A stretch of DNA of 64,000 nucleotides from positions 62,001 through 126,000 of the forward strand of contig JAOTON010001494.1 in NCBI GenBank assembly GCA_034440635.1, written 5' to 3'. Shown piece after piece: positions 46,600 through 56,846 of the stretch. The stretch is from Lepas anatifera. Its lineage: Eukaryota; Arthropoda; Thecostraca; Lepadidae. Every line of letters begins with the position of its first letter. Within the stretch, counting starts at the first letter, position 1. The translations under genes and the position numbers were made by a program. A model generated the notes under the pieces. That model was not told the origin of the DNA. It did no database searches and saw nothing but the letters and a program-made list of their open reading frames with translations.

Positions 46600-47601
46600 C
46601 CCTGCCCCACCGGGGCCATCGATGGCCCCCCTAGGTTTTTCCGGGATAGCAGAAAAACGACGAGGCGCAGCACCGCGGTTGAGGGCTCTACCTCTCACTG
46701 CATCATTTTCCCATCATCCTGAAATTTTTACCCGGGTACCCAAGGTCAGGTCACCAGACGAGGTCAACCAAGGTCACCTCACTTCACCTTTAGAGCTCTG
46801 TAAGAGCTACATTTCAAAGTCGATCGATTTGAAACTTCCTACACTTCATGACCCTCCAGGGTCTACAAGGTGTATATCCGGGATTTTTCGATTTCGTGCC
46901 CTGAGGTCAGGTCACCAGGCGACCTCTCCCATTGGAAAAGCATGGGGAAAAGCTATTTCATGATATAAAAGCCACAAAAATGATTGAAAATACTCAGACT
47001 GCTCAGAACAACGTTTTTGGACACCCTTTCACGGATCCCAGGGGTCATATTTGCCCTTTGACTTTTCCAATGTCATTCAAGGTCACCAGAGGTCAAAAAC
47101 AGTATTTTGACAATAACTTTTGACCTAATTGAGCTAGAGCGGTGAAACAAACACCATCGTGTTTGTCTGGTCACTGGCTTTCATTTGATATACGGCAAGG
47201 TCACTTTTTGACCTTTCGTGACCTCAGGTCATATTAGGTCACGAGGTGACCTCTGGCGGTCAAACCACTGGCGGGAGGTCTTTACGTTCCACATAGCGGA
47301 AAAGTACTGGCAATTTTCTATCAAATGTACTTTACCAGGCCTCAATAGCTCTAATGACATAAGAGTTATGCCCAGTTTGCTTAATCATTGCATATTTGAG
47401 TGAAAATAGCCGATCTTGACCTAATTTGACCTCTGGAGGTCAAACCATTGACCTGAGCACTAAAACATGCGTAGTAATTTCTTACTGAATTCACGCGAGC
47501 TTTCTATTGCACTTTGCAGATTTGCGCTAACGCCCATATTTTCGAGTTAGAGGGGGCCATCGATGGCCCCCGGTGGGCAAGGTGGCGCCGACCCGGTGCG
47601 G
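46600..47601 (-). mobile_element. TTAA-flanked element inside the LINE RT, 1002 bp
   Basis: Begins CCCTGCCCCACCGGGGCC and ends CCGACCCGGTGCGG, bounded by TTAA on both sides. Relative to 36518-37284 it is inverted: the GAGGGCTCTACCTCTCACT part is at its left and the TTGCACTTTGCAGATTTGCGC part at its right. It is about 235 bp longer, with additional AGGTCA-containing sequence in the middle. There is no transposase. The host frame is recovered across the insertion, so the ends are certain. Confidence 0.9.
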
Positions 47602-47605
47602 TTAA
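47602..47605. other. Right TTAA duplication
   Basis: Pair of 46596-46599; the LINE RT sequence resumes here. Confidence 0.85.
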
Positions 47606-48176
47606 ATCAGGTGAAAAAGATAGATTTACGAACTATAGACCCATTTCATTGTTACCCATCTTCTCCAAAATTTTTGAACGGGTACTATACCAATATATCT
47701 CTGATTATTTGATCGAAAATAACATCTTATATTCATTTCAGTTCGGCTTTAGAAAAAAGCATAGTACGTACATGCCTCTGGTACATCTTTACGAGAGCGT
47801 AACAAAATCTTTAGAAAAGGGTAACACATCATGTGGAATTTATTTAGACTTGATAAAAGCATTCGATACGGTTAGTCTAGGCATACTATTGCAAAAATTA
47901 GATCACATTGGTATTAAGGGTAAATTGTATAATATTATTTCTTCATATCTAACTAACAGATTTCAGAGGACTAAAATTAAGGGGGTCATCTCTCATGCAA
48001 AACAATTAAGGACGGGAGTACCACAGGGATCAATACTAGGACCACTATTATTTATTATATACATTAATGATCTGTATCGAGTGTCCATTGAAACTAGATT
48101 TTACTTATTTGCAGATGATACTGCTATTATAATCTCGGGGGATGATGTGAGAAGTGTACAGTCAAAAATCCATTAA

Positions 48177-48956
48177 GTTCTTCCAGAAGTGTCAAAATGG
48201 TTTCAGTCCAATCGTTTGTCTCTAAATGCTTCAAAATCTCATTATCAGCTCTATTCTAGCGCTAACATTAGAAATTTTGATGTAAGACTAAATGGAATGC
48301 AGCTTAAACGTGAAGAAACTGTAAAGTATCTTGGCGTTTATATTGACGAAAAGCTTAAGTGGAATTCGCACATCCTTCATGTGTCTTCGATTATAAGTAG
48401 AAATTTAGGAATCATGAGCAGAGCCAAGTATTTCCTATCATCGCACGAACTCACTCATTTGTATAACGCCTTTATATTGCCCCATCTAAATTATTGTGTA
48501 ATGGTTTGGGGTAGTAATTACGAATCCACTCTCGATAAGATCATCAAATTACAGAAACGTGCTATTCGAATCATCGACAAAAAACCCTATTATTACCACA
48601 CAAATGAACTGTTTCTAAAATTAAAAATACTTAAATTCCCTGAACTAGTCTCAGAACAAAAAGTTGTTATATTGTCGAAAGTATTGGATGGTACAATGCC
48701 AGATGTGATATCGTCTCTTTTTCAGAAATACAGAACAACTAATACGAGATTGATTAGACACTTTGAAATACCTCAGGCTACAACAAATTATAGGGAATTT
48801 GCTCTGGCATGCGCTGCACCTGAAATTTGGAACAAAACTAAATGTCCAACCTTTAAATGTATAACGGAAGTTCCTCTAAACAAACATGTGCTTAAAAAAT
48901 ATATCAGAGAAGTATTCTTTTGCAATTATAGAATTCTTAATAATGAGCCTCGATGA
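48177..48956 (+). pseudogene. LINE ORF2 C-terminal domain
   Basis: In frame with the RT across the TAA at 48174-48176. Contains SKWFQSNRLSLNASKSHY, YLGVYIDEKLKWNSHI, LTHLYNAFILPHLNYC, KIIKLQKRAIRIID and the final CAAPEIWN block. It ends at TGA 48954-48956. Apart from the upstream stop this part is well preserved over 250 codons, suggesting a fairly young element. Confidence 0.85.
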
Positions 48957-49183
48957 CCGGCGCTGATGGTGGTGATGATGTACCGGAGCACAATGTGTGT
49001 GGGTGTGGGCGTGCGTGTATGTGAGTGGGATAGTGTGCTTGTAGGTGGGCGAGAGGGAGTACTTGTGGGTGGGAAGGTGGATGTCTGCCGTGCGTGGGTG
49101 GGTGACTGCGGTACTCGGTGTGTGTGGGTGTGTACGTGCGCGTGTGTGTGGATGTGTAGGCAGGCGTGCGTGCGTGGATTCGG

Positions 49184-49184
<1 letters not shown>

Positions 49185-49262
<78 letters not shown>
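49185..49262. repeat. (GT)n microsatellite
   Basis: About 38 uninterrupted GT units followed by GCGT-type variants to 49295 and a short (CTTG)n run near 49315-49350. The Val-Cys frames across it are repeat translation. Confidence 0.95.
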
Positions 49263-49266
<4 letters not shown>

Positions 49267-49384
49267 TGCGCGTGCGTGCGTGCGTGCGTGCGTGTGTCTG
49301 ACTCCCTGCTGCGCTTGCTTGCTAATTTGCCTGCTTGCTTGCTTGCTTGCCTATGCCTGCATGTCTGCCCTAATTTGCTTTCTG

Positions 49385-49449
49385 TCCTCCGAGTTCTCTG
49401 GCGAATGTTACTAGGCCTCTATCTTTTCGCCAGAATCTCGGAGGGGCTA
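49385..49449. repeat. Imperfect 20-bp hairpin in LINE 3' region
   Basis: CCTCCGAGTTCTCTGGCGAA pairs with TTTCGCCAGAATCTCGGAGG with a few mismatches around a loop of about 24 nt. Possible RNA structure in the LINE 3' region. Confidence 0.6.
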
Positions 49450-49554
49450 ACACGAATCTCCAGTTTTGGGTAGTCCCGTTTGGAAAAAGACCAACAATCT
49501 AACCGGTAATGAGCTAAATTATTGTGCATTTAACCTAAATAGACCTGTATTCCT

Positions 49555-49578
49555 GCTCCCTGTATATTTACAGGGAGC
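49555..49578. repeat. Perfect 10-bp hairpin in LINE 3' region
   Basis: GCTCCCTGTA and TACAGGGAGC pair exactly around TATT. It is not followed by a T run, and in a eukaryotic genome it should not be read as a transcription terminator. Confidence 0.7.
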
Positions 49579-49797
49579 TACTACTGGCAGTTTTTACTAA
49601 TAGTATGATATTTATTATGCTTTCTTTAAGTTACTTTCTTTTTCCTAGCAGGGCGTGCCGCGACTTGTAATATTTTATGTTCTGGTGGTGTTAACGTAAG
49701 GGTACTGTTGTTGGGATCGCGGAGGGGGCACGCCTGGCTACCCGTTTAAATGGATGGCGGACCTTTTCTAGCAATAGAATTGCACGTAAAAAAAATA

Positions 49798-50177
49798 GAG
49801 ACACTCCTCGTTCTCATTGTCATCAGTTTGGAAGAACTGGCCTCTCGAATGGCCTCTCTGGCTCGGACCAGCCTCGCACCGCTGGTGTCCGTTCTTGGTC
49901 TTTTACTCCTTGTCCTCTGCATCAACCCTTTGCTGGTCCTCAGGATGCCGGCTTTCTCCACCTGTGGCTGTTTCTCCCTCCGGGATTTTCTCCGCCTATG
50001 CGCCAGTGATTCAACTAGGTTAGGGCCCCAGCTCAATTTAGGCGCGGCCAAAGGTCGGCTTATATCGGGCCTCAGACCAACTCAAGGGGCCCATTTAATC
50101 CCTAGCTCAGCTAAGGGATCTATAACTATGCACGGGACCCTAAGAACATTTCAGGGGCTGCCCAGTTCAATACAAGG
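49798..50177. other. Interval before BEL 5' LTR, no recognised gene
   Basis: Frames of 147 codons (plus) and 101 codons (minus) overlap and show no domain. 50025-50160 has GGGCCCC/GGGCCTCAG modules like the degenerate arrays elsewhere. Confidence 0.4.
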
Positions 50178-50761
50178 TGTTGCGGATTCATAACGGGACA
50201 ACCCATACTGCGAGTGATTGACAATAGCAGCCACCTGTTGACCGCTTGCAGAACTTTGGATTCCTCGCGGATGTGTTTGATGCGCTGCTGTAGCCGGTTT
50301 AGGTGGCGCTAATAATCTTTTCTAGAGGTTTATTTCATAAGTGATGTTAAAAGTCAATGGCCAAAGAGAGATTAATTAGTTTGTATAGAAATTTGGGTTT
50401 TCCTATGTGGGAAAAATTCCTGGATTAATCTCCAGGTCTGTAAGCTACCAACGGGTGCGGGAGCATGGTTTAGCACTTCCGCCCCGTCAGTGTGCATTAC
50501 TGGGTCGACGGGGCAACACGTGTGCGACGGTCTGGGTGTTTGTTGTTTATTTCTGCTGCCGTGACGTCGTCACGAGGGGTGCTGTTGTGACTGTTGTTGA
50601 AGAAGTGGTTGACCGTCAGTGGCGATGAACTGTGTTGCTGCACTGCTCTCGGTGCAATACATTTCGAGAAGTGAACTTACTTATTTGGAGATTTAGAAGA
50701 GCGTAAGTGAAGAGTTTATTGAAGTGAAGTGAAGGAAGTTTATTTGCTTTTTTCCACAACA
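50178..50761 (+). repeat. Candidate BEL/Pao 5' LTR, 584 bp
   Basis: Starts TGTTGCGG and ends CCACAACA, so the LTR boundaries are the short inverted TGTTG...CAACA. It directly precedes a primer-binding-site-like TGGTGCCGGAACCCGGGA. The matching 3' LTR is not in the window, so the left boundary is an inference from the terminal dinucleotides. Confidence 0.65.
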
Positions 50762-50779
50762 TGGTGCCGGAACCCGGGA
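50762..50779 (+). promoter_or_regulatory. Primer-binding site of BEL/Pao element
   Basis: TGGTGCCGGAACCCGGGA starts immediately after the LTR and begins with TGG, as sites complementary to a tRNA 3' CCA end do. Which tRNA is used was not determined. Confidence 0.7.
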
Positions 50780-50887
50780 ACAAGCTGAAACCTTTAGATT
50801 TTCAGTGGTGAATTAGTGACTGGCGCTTGATTGATTGAACTTGCTTTTGATTTCAAACTTGGTTTTTGTCTTTCTTTGTGGACCGAG

Positions 50888-53078
50888 ATGGCGCAAAGTA
50901 AAGAAGATTTGCTGTCCTGACAGAAGAGACGAAGAGCTGCAAGAGGGTGGATTACGAGATGTATCTCTACAGCTGAGTCTCTTCTTAAAGAGGAAGAAGT
51001 GGATGTGGTAGCCCTTAACAGCAATAAGGCTGAGTTGCAGGCTCGTCTTGATACACTGGATTCTATCCAGTCAGAATTAGAGATCTATTTTGATGATGAC
51101 GAGTCAATGATGAGCGATATTGAGAAGGCTGGAGTATTCAGAGACAGTGCGGTGATGGTAATGGACAAAATAACAAAGTGTTTGCTCCCCAAGGGGCAGA
51201 AGGAAGGTAGTGAAGGTGTGTCTGTGTGCTCACAATCCCTAAAGCTCCCTAAGCTTGACCTTCCCAAGTTTTCAGGGGATGTCTTGAAATGGCAAGAGTT
51301 CTGGGAATGTTTTCAGGCTTCCGTGGATACCTCAGACATGCCTGATGTGTCAAAGTTTACTTACCTGAGGTCCCTGCTCCTTGGTGAAGCGAGTCAGTGT
51401 ATTGTTGGGCTGCCCCTCACAGATGCAAATTATGTAGCTGCATGTGACCTGCTTAAGGCTAGGTTTGGAAAGAAGGAGGTGATTGTTTTCAGCCACATCC
51501 AGCAGCTCCTCTCTATCTCCCCTCCTGCATCCTGTGATGTCCATGCCCTCAGGTTGCTGCAGGACAAGCTGCTCATACATGTGCGTAGTTTGGAGGCTTT
51601 GGATATGACAGGCGAGCAGTATGGTGTGATGTTAGTGCCGATAATCTTAGAAAGGCTCCCTTCTGCTATCAGGCTTGAGTGGTCGCGTGAATCAGGGAAA
51701 GAGGCTGACCTGAGCTGGCTGCTGACCTTCCTGGACACGGAGATATCCAGGAGGGGACGGTCTGGATCCTACGGACTGACAGTGCCTGCAGTCAGCGCTG
51801 AGACCCACAAGTCTACAGGTGGAGGCACACGACCAAAGAAACCAGCCAGAACTCCATCAACAGCAGCCCTCACAACGGGCTGGAGGATGTGTGGCGTCTG
51901 CTCAAACAACCACAGGTCAGATGCATGTTCTGTGCTGGCATCACTCAGTCTGGCTGAGCGCTATGATCACCTGAGGAGTAAAGGGCTGTGTTTCCGTTGC
52001 CTGCAGAAGGGCCACAGGGCTCACCAGTGCCACATGAACTGTGCAAAGTGTAGTGGTCGCCATAATGTGATGTGCTGTCCCAAAGCACCCAGGGATGCGG
52101 TGGTGCTACCTGCAGCACCATCTTCAGGAGCTCCCCTAGCTGCAGGATGTACATGTGAGCGCAGCCATGCTGCAGTGAAGAAGGTAGAGGGGGTTAAGAG
52201 TGGAGCTAGCCTGTCATGCAGCACAGATGGACTAACATTGCTGCCTGTTGCTACTGTACTTGTAGAATCTGTTCATGGACCTGTGAAGGCATCATTGATA
52301 TTTGATGGAGGGTCAGACAAGTCCTTTGTGTCCAAAAGGCTAATGAAGCAGGTTAAAGGTAGCTTTGTGGGCTCCACTGAGATGACCTGTGCATCCTTTG
52401 GTGGGAACGAGATGACTAATGTGTGTAATGTGTATGATTTGAATGTCACTGCCGCGAATGTTTCTATGCCGACAGTGGAACGTCTGCGTGTGGTGGAAGT
52501 GGACACCATATCCGCACCTCTCCAGAGACCTCCAGTTCCTGCCGACCTGCTTCAGCCCTTCCAACATCTGGAGCTGGCCGCAGACCACACCTCGTCTGAT
52601 TCTGTGCTGGTCTTAGATTTGGTTATTGGGCAGGATCAGTACTGGAGTCTGGTGAAGTCTGGGCTTGTGCGGGGACCAGAAGGGATAGCAGCCCAGGATA
52701 CGTCATTTGGCTGGGTTCTATCCGGATCAGTGGGCTTTGGGGCGGATAGTACCAGACCAGGCTGTCAGCTGCTGACTATGACAGCCGTGCCCCGCAGCAT
52801 GAGTAGTCTGTGGGCCCAGGAGGGCCCCTGTGATGATGTGTATGACGCTAGTGATCCTGTGTTGGACGACTTCAATAGCTCGATCCAGTATGTGCAAGGT
52901 AGGTACAAGGTAAAAATACCGTGGAAGGCTAACAAAGAGCAGCTCATGGATAACAGACAGGCTGCTGAGAAAAGACTGGTGAGTCTGGAGCGGAAGCTGG
53001 CTCAGAACCCCCAACTGCTGGCAGACTATGACTCTGCCTTGGGTCGCCTGGACTCCGCTGGTGTGGTAAATGAGGTGC
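50888..53078 (+). pseudogene. BEL/Pao gag-protease, interrupted
   Basis: ATG at 50888 opens the frame, TGA at 50918-50920 breaks it, and the same frame then runs to the insertion at 53079. Numbered from the in-frame ATG at 50999, about residue 83 starts LPKLDLPKFSGD (BEL gag, DUF1759-type). Zinc knuckles follow: CGVCSNNH near 298, CFRCLQKGHRAHQC (CX2CX4HX4C) near 331 and CAKCSGRH near 346. FDGGSDKSFVS near 435 is the retropepsin-like active site, with Gly where many proteases have Ser or Thr. FGWVLSGSV and the KIPWK stretch lead toward the RT. Gag packages the RNA and the protease matures it. The early stop and the insertion make this copy defective. Confidence 0.85.
53071..53078. other. Left target duplication TGAGGTGC
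   Basis: Repeated exactly at 56847-56854. It lies in the BEL polyprotein frame. Confidence 0.85.
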
Positions 53079-54486
53079 CAGAGGTGCAGAAACTTGCCAA
53101 CTCGGCTACTGGAGTTTGTGACACATTTATGATAGTCGAGGTGTATAAGTGTGACAAAATAGCGATCGTGACAGTATGGTTCAAAATCAAACCACACATT
53201 TTCGAAATACAGAATGAAGCGTGTAACGAATATTTTAATTTAGCAGCTCTGTTCTTCAATTGCACAGCGTACCATCAGTGATACAATATTGGTACTGTGT
53301 TCAGTTTCTACTAAAACGAGAGACCCCCGCTGCAGAAAACCCGGAAACCGCTGTCACAGTTGCCAGATTTTAACATGCAGCCCAATGGTGCCGATTGTTA
53401 GTAGTTGCCAGAAAGTTGCCGCCTAGATGCCCGAAATGTGACAGTCAATTTTTTCGAGAAATACATGATTGTGGGCATATTTAAGGCATTAAAGATAACG
53501 CAGATACGTTATCAAGTACTTCTCTGTCCATTTTGTCAGGTTAAATAATATTTAAAGTTTGAGTATCTTCGATTTAGCGGTCCCTATTTCTTTGAAATTA
53601 GTATCAAGTACGGCTAAAAGCTACTAGGAAAAGTATTAAATGGGTGAAACAAATAAACATAGCTGGGCAGCAATTCTACCTAAACTACGCAACAGCGACA
53701 AGACAAGTTCGCAATGTTTGTGTGATGTAGAGCCTGCCAAAAATTTGAACAAGTGGGAAGCTACTTCTGTTGAGGGCATATTTATTAGGTATATCTGAGA
53801 TAAGTGCAGGCTAAAACTAGCTGAAATAAATAGTGCTGCCCATGGCTAATCTAAGATGAATGTAGGCTACTTTGATACTGATGCACTTTCACACATCAAA
53901 CTTGGTTTTTCATTCCTTAGCTTGCTTGTGCCTTTTCTTATTTGTGCCCTAGATCAAGATTGGTTAGGTAGATTTGGAGCTGAAGGAAGTTGGGAGAGTT
54001 GGTGCCAGCCAAGGCCCTAGAATCCCAGGTTGGTTCAAGTTTTCTACTAGTAAAATTTTGGTTGTTTTCTTGGTATCTACTAAGAAAGGAAACATCTCCT
54101 TATTTTGAGGGTTAAAATTTAAGCTTTGTGGATAAATAAAGTTTAAAAATTTAAGAAAAGAGTCATTGAATAGACTTTTGTGCACTTTATTGTCTGTAAA
54201 GTGAAATATGTTGACAAACCTAGTAGCATTTGGTATGTTATACTAAAAAGTATACTAGTCTGGCAATCCTTCTACAGTTTTTACTGATCCGCAATACTGT
54301 AAAAGAGAAACATGACAGGACCGAGCGAGAATAAAAACCAATGAAACGACATACGGGGTGAAAGGATTGGGTTTGGGCAAATACGGAAACAGTAACGATA
54401 GTAGGAAATATCGCACCTCACAGCCCGATTATAGCCGCTGCTCAAGGCCTAAATGCAACACGCGCCGATCGCTCTAACAGTTGCAG

Positions 54487-54655
54487 TCATGGGCGTCGAA
54501 AGCAGCATGGACGTGGAATGTGCTCCCCATTGGCTATTGGAGGACCAAGTGCCTTCTTGTCTCCTACATCCGCCAAGTGCCAATTTTTCCCCCTTGTCAT
54601 CATTGCCGGACCACTCCTGTCCCCCCCGTAAAAATTCCCTGGCTACGCCTCTGAC
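54487..54655. repeat. Short dispersed repeat, relative at 2385-2580
   Basis: Starts ATGGGCGTCGAAAGC and ends GTAAAAATTCCCTGGC, as does 2385-2580. The interiors differ. Its class is unknown. Confidence 0.4.
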
Positions 54656-54738
54656 TCACCCCATTGAAACCCGTAAATGTGATTAAATTTTACCCTAAGT
54701 TATTTTAATTGGGCTGTTTATATATACAGGGCACTAGT

Positions 54739-55050
54739 CATAGGCGGATCCAGGATTACCAGTCGGGAGGGGGGGGGCATTCTTCCCGGGAGGGGATGTC
54801 ATCCAGACCAGGGGGCTTCATTCGGACCAGGGGGCCCCATTTTTGGCTGGCAAAACCTATCAGGTGCAGGCGCCAAATCCTATCAGCGGGCGCAGCTCTC
54901 CGCATCCTGTGGAGGGGAGGGAGGGGGTGGGAAGCGACATTTCAGGTGGCTCCATCAACCTTTCAGGAGGCGCTGTGACCATTTCAGGTGTGACCTCGAG
55001 GGCACATCGGAGGACACCCGCCCGGGCTTTGTCCCCTGGATCCGCCTGTA
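54739..55050. mobile_element. hAT-like MITE with GGATCC-type termini, 312 bp
   Basis: The left end is CATAGGCGGATCCAGG. The right end in reverse is TACAGGCGGATCCAGGGG. The flanks GCACTAGT and GTACCAGT agree at 6 of 8 positions. The interior has GGCGC(C/T)AAATCCTATCAG-like modules as in 4981-5300. A further CAGTGGCGGATT terminus follows at 55055 with a possible end near 55312. Confidence 0.6.
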
Positions 55051-55989
55051 GTACCAGTGGCGGATTTAAGGAGGTTATCGGGCTCACGAGCCTCCTAAAT
55101 TTCGAGGGGACCCCTCCGAGATGTCTACTAATATCTGCATAAGCAAAGGCTGCTCGGAGGCTATGGCGGGGGACAGTGGCGGGTACAGGATTTTGGGGTA
55201 TGGGCAAGGGGGTTCGAGCCTCCTCGCCATTGCCTCACATCAGCATCGGCCTATGCATTTACTAGACACTAACATTGGGGGGCTCGAGCCCTAGTCCCCT
55301 TGTATCCGCCAGAGTTTTCTAGCCTCCCCAAAATAAGTCCTGGACCCGCGACCACGCGGTACCTCAAAAATTTGTTCGTCTCGCTAAAAAACCTCCATTG
55401 GAAAAACCCGTACTTCGTATTTTCATCTAAGCAACGATGACGTGAAGGATGAAATTGCGATGCTATTACACTGATAATGACTCTTAAGAGCAACGGAACA
55501 TCACTGCGAGAAAAGCCCCTGAAGTCCCTGCAGGCCGGTCTTAGGGCTGCAGAAACCCTGTAATGGCTAGAAATATGAGCAAACTTGTCAACTAAGCCAT
55601 TTTTGAAGTCTTTCAGTCATTTGCAAGCTTTACTGACCAGGTCAAATATACCCAGTTTGCCGATACTTCAAGCCGCAAAACGCCTGCGGCATCGCGGCGA
55701 TGACGTCACCGCCGCAAAATGCCAGGCAACTTGAACGGGGGCTGGGTGCCAGCAACAGACTGGCAACAACAGTAATTCAGGTGAGATTTCATGATCAAAT
55801 TATCATGTCAATATTGTACAGATAGCAAATGTGTGCCAATGCAGTCCTCCACAAAGTGTTAAAACACACACTGGAGAGGGGCCTGGCACTAACGTGCACT
55901 AGAGGGGAGCCTAGTAGACCCCCTTCTCATCTCAGAAAATCACAGAAAATCTCAGAAAGAAAGAGACTTTGAAAAATGCTGGTTGGGGG

Positions 55990-56025
55990 TGTGTTGCTTA
56001 CTACCAAGTGGTAGTAAGCAACACA
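55990..56025. repeat. Perfect 17-bp palindrome inside hAT-like element
   Basis: TGTGTTGCTTACTACCA pairs exactly with TGGTAGTAAGCAACACA around AG. The same structure with one mismatch is at 7286-7320 in the other copy. Confidence 0.8.
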
Positions 56026-56846
56026 CAGGACCTGAACTGCCTGGAGTTAAAGCAGGATTTTGACTTATACACTGGATCTTTCTTTGGTATGAGATTTCTA
56101 ATACCTCTGTACCTATTAGGCCAATAAACATAATTTTACATCTATGCAGGGTAGTTGCCTCAGAGTTTTTACTGCAAGAAGGAACAACCAGGCAGGTGAT
56201 AATCAGGTGTTGGGGGAAAATTTTAAGCATTTGATCTGGCTATAAAAATGCTACCTAAGGTCCACTTTACCAACACATTTTAGGTAGATCCAAATCCTAT
56301 GTTGACATTGACATTTTTGTCCCTTTTGTTGATATTGAGATAGAAGTTCAGTGGGGGGTGGGGGGGAGCTGTGATCAGGGTTCCCAATTGTGTGTAGGTG
56401 TACGCTCCCATTTATAGATTAGTTCCCAATAATAATTTTCAGGATAATTGCCACATTTAATCATGGGGAAATGTACCATAATTGGAAACACTCCTTCCAA
56501 AAATGGAAACTTCTTCAAAAAGGGAAATGCATGTCATTGGGGGGAAACTGCAGTCAGAGTTGCCAATAATAGTTATGATCCCAATACTGAAAACAATGAT
56601 CCATAATTGGAAATTTTCTTTCCAAAACATAAACATGATCTAAAAATGAAAACACAGTTTACTACTTTCATGCGGTAATGGCTTGGTGCTTAAACCTTGT
56701 CCGTTGCAAAAAGTAAGACAGGTAGATGACATTCAGCATATTGGAAATAGTATTCAAGTATAAAATTATCATTTCCAGCTTTGTGTGACAGAGGAGGCAT
56801 ACGTCACATCGAGTTTGTAACAGCCAGTATACTTTCTGCACCTCTG

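Larger units (their letters stand above)
45752..48176 (+). pseudogene. LINE reverse transcriptase, split by TTAA element
   Basis: The first part (45752-46599) has KPWISPGI, FNDFFATIG and KEAVVVPIF. The frame then enters foreign DNA. The second part (47606-48173) has NYRPISLLPIFSKIFER, FGFRKKHST, GIYLDLIKAFDTV (motif A), GVPQGSILGPLLFIIYIND (motif B) and LFADDTAI (motif C, Asp pair). The parts would be in one frame without the insertion and one TTAA. A TAA at 48174 stops the second part; the same frame stays open beyond it. Confidence 0.85.
45239..49797 (+). mobile_element. Second LINE (L2/CR1/Jockey-type), decayed and split
   Basis: Plus-strand ORF2 pieces run from an N-terminal endonuclease fragment (45239) to the C-terminal end (48956), followed by a 3' region with a GT repeat, two hairpins and a possible A-rich end near 49784-49797. 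Damage: most of the endonuclease is deleted, a TTAA element sits in the RT at 46600-47601, and an in-frame stop lies at 48174-48176. The domain order equals that of the LINE at 18812-21725, but the sequences are clearly different families. Outer limits are approximate. Confidence 0.75.
54010..55744. mobile_element. 1.7-kb insertion with 9-bp duplication, class uncertain
   Basis: GGTGCCAGC flanks it on both sides (54001-54009 and 55745-55753). The copy at 6472 lacks the insert at the equivalent point (about 7560). The ends (CAAGGCCCTAG on the left, CAGCCCCCGTTC in reverse on the right) are only weakly inverted. The right end resembles 3140-3195. The interior contains small GGATCCAG-terminus repeats. 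No gene is seen. Confidence 0.7.
53079..56846. mobile_element. hAT-like element inside BEL/Pao, 3.8 kb
   Basis: The left end is CAGAGGTGCAGAAAC and the right end in reverse is CAGAGGTGCAGAAAG, with exact 8-bp duplication TGAGGTGC. It is the inverted homologue of 6472-8046 plus 22809-23226, contiguous here across the site where the LINE entered that copy. It contains its own 1735-bp insertion (54010-55744), leaving about 2.0 kb of element. It has no transposase frame; the long frame running into it from 53079 to 53281 is read-through of BEL. Confidence 0.9.

Noticed and set aside
48966..49473. Cys-Val-rich proteins
   Set aside because: They are translations of the (GT)n microsatellite.
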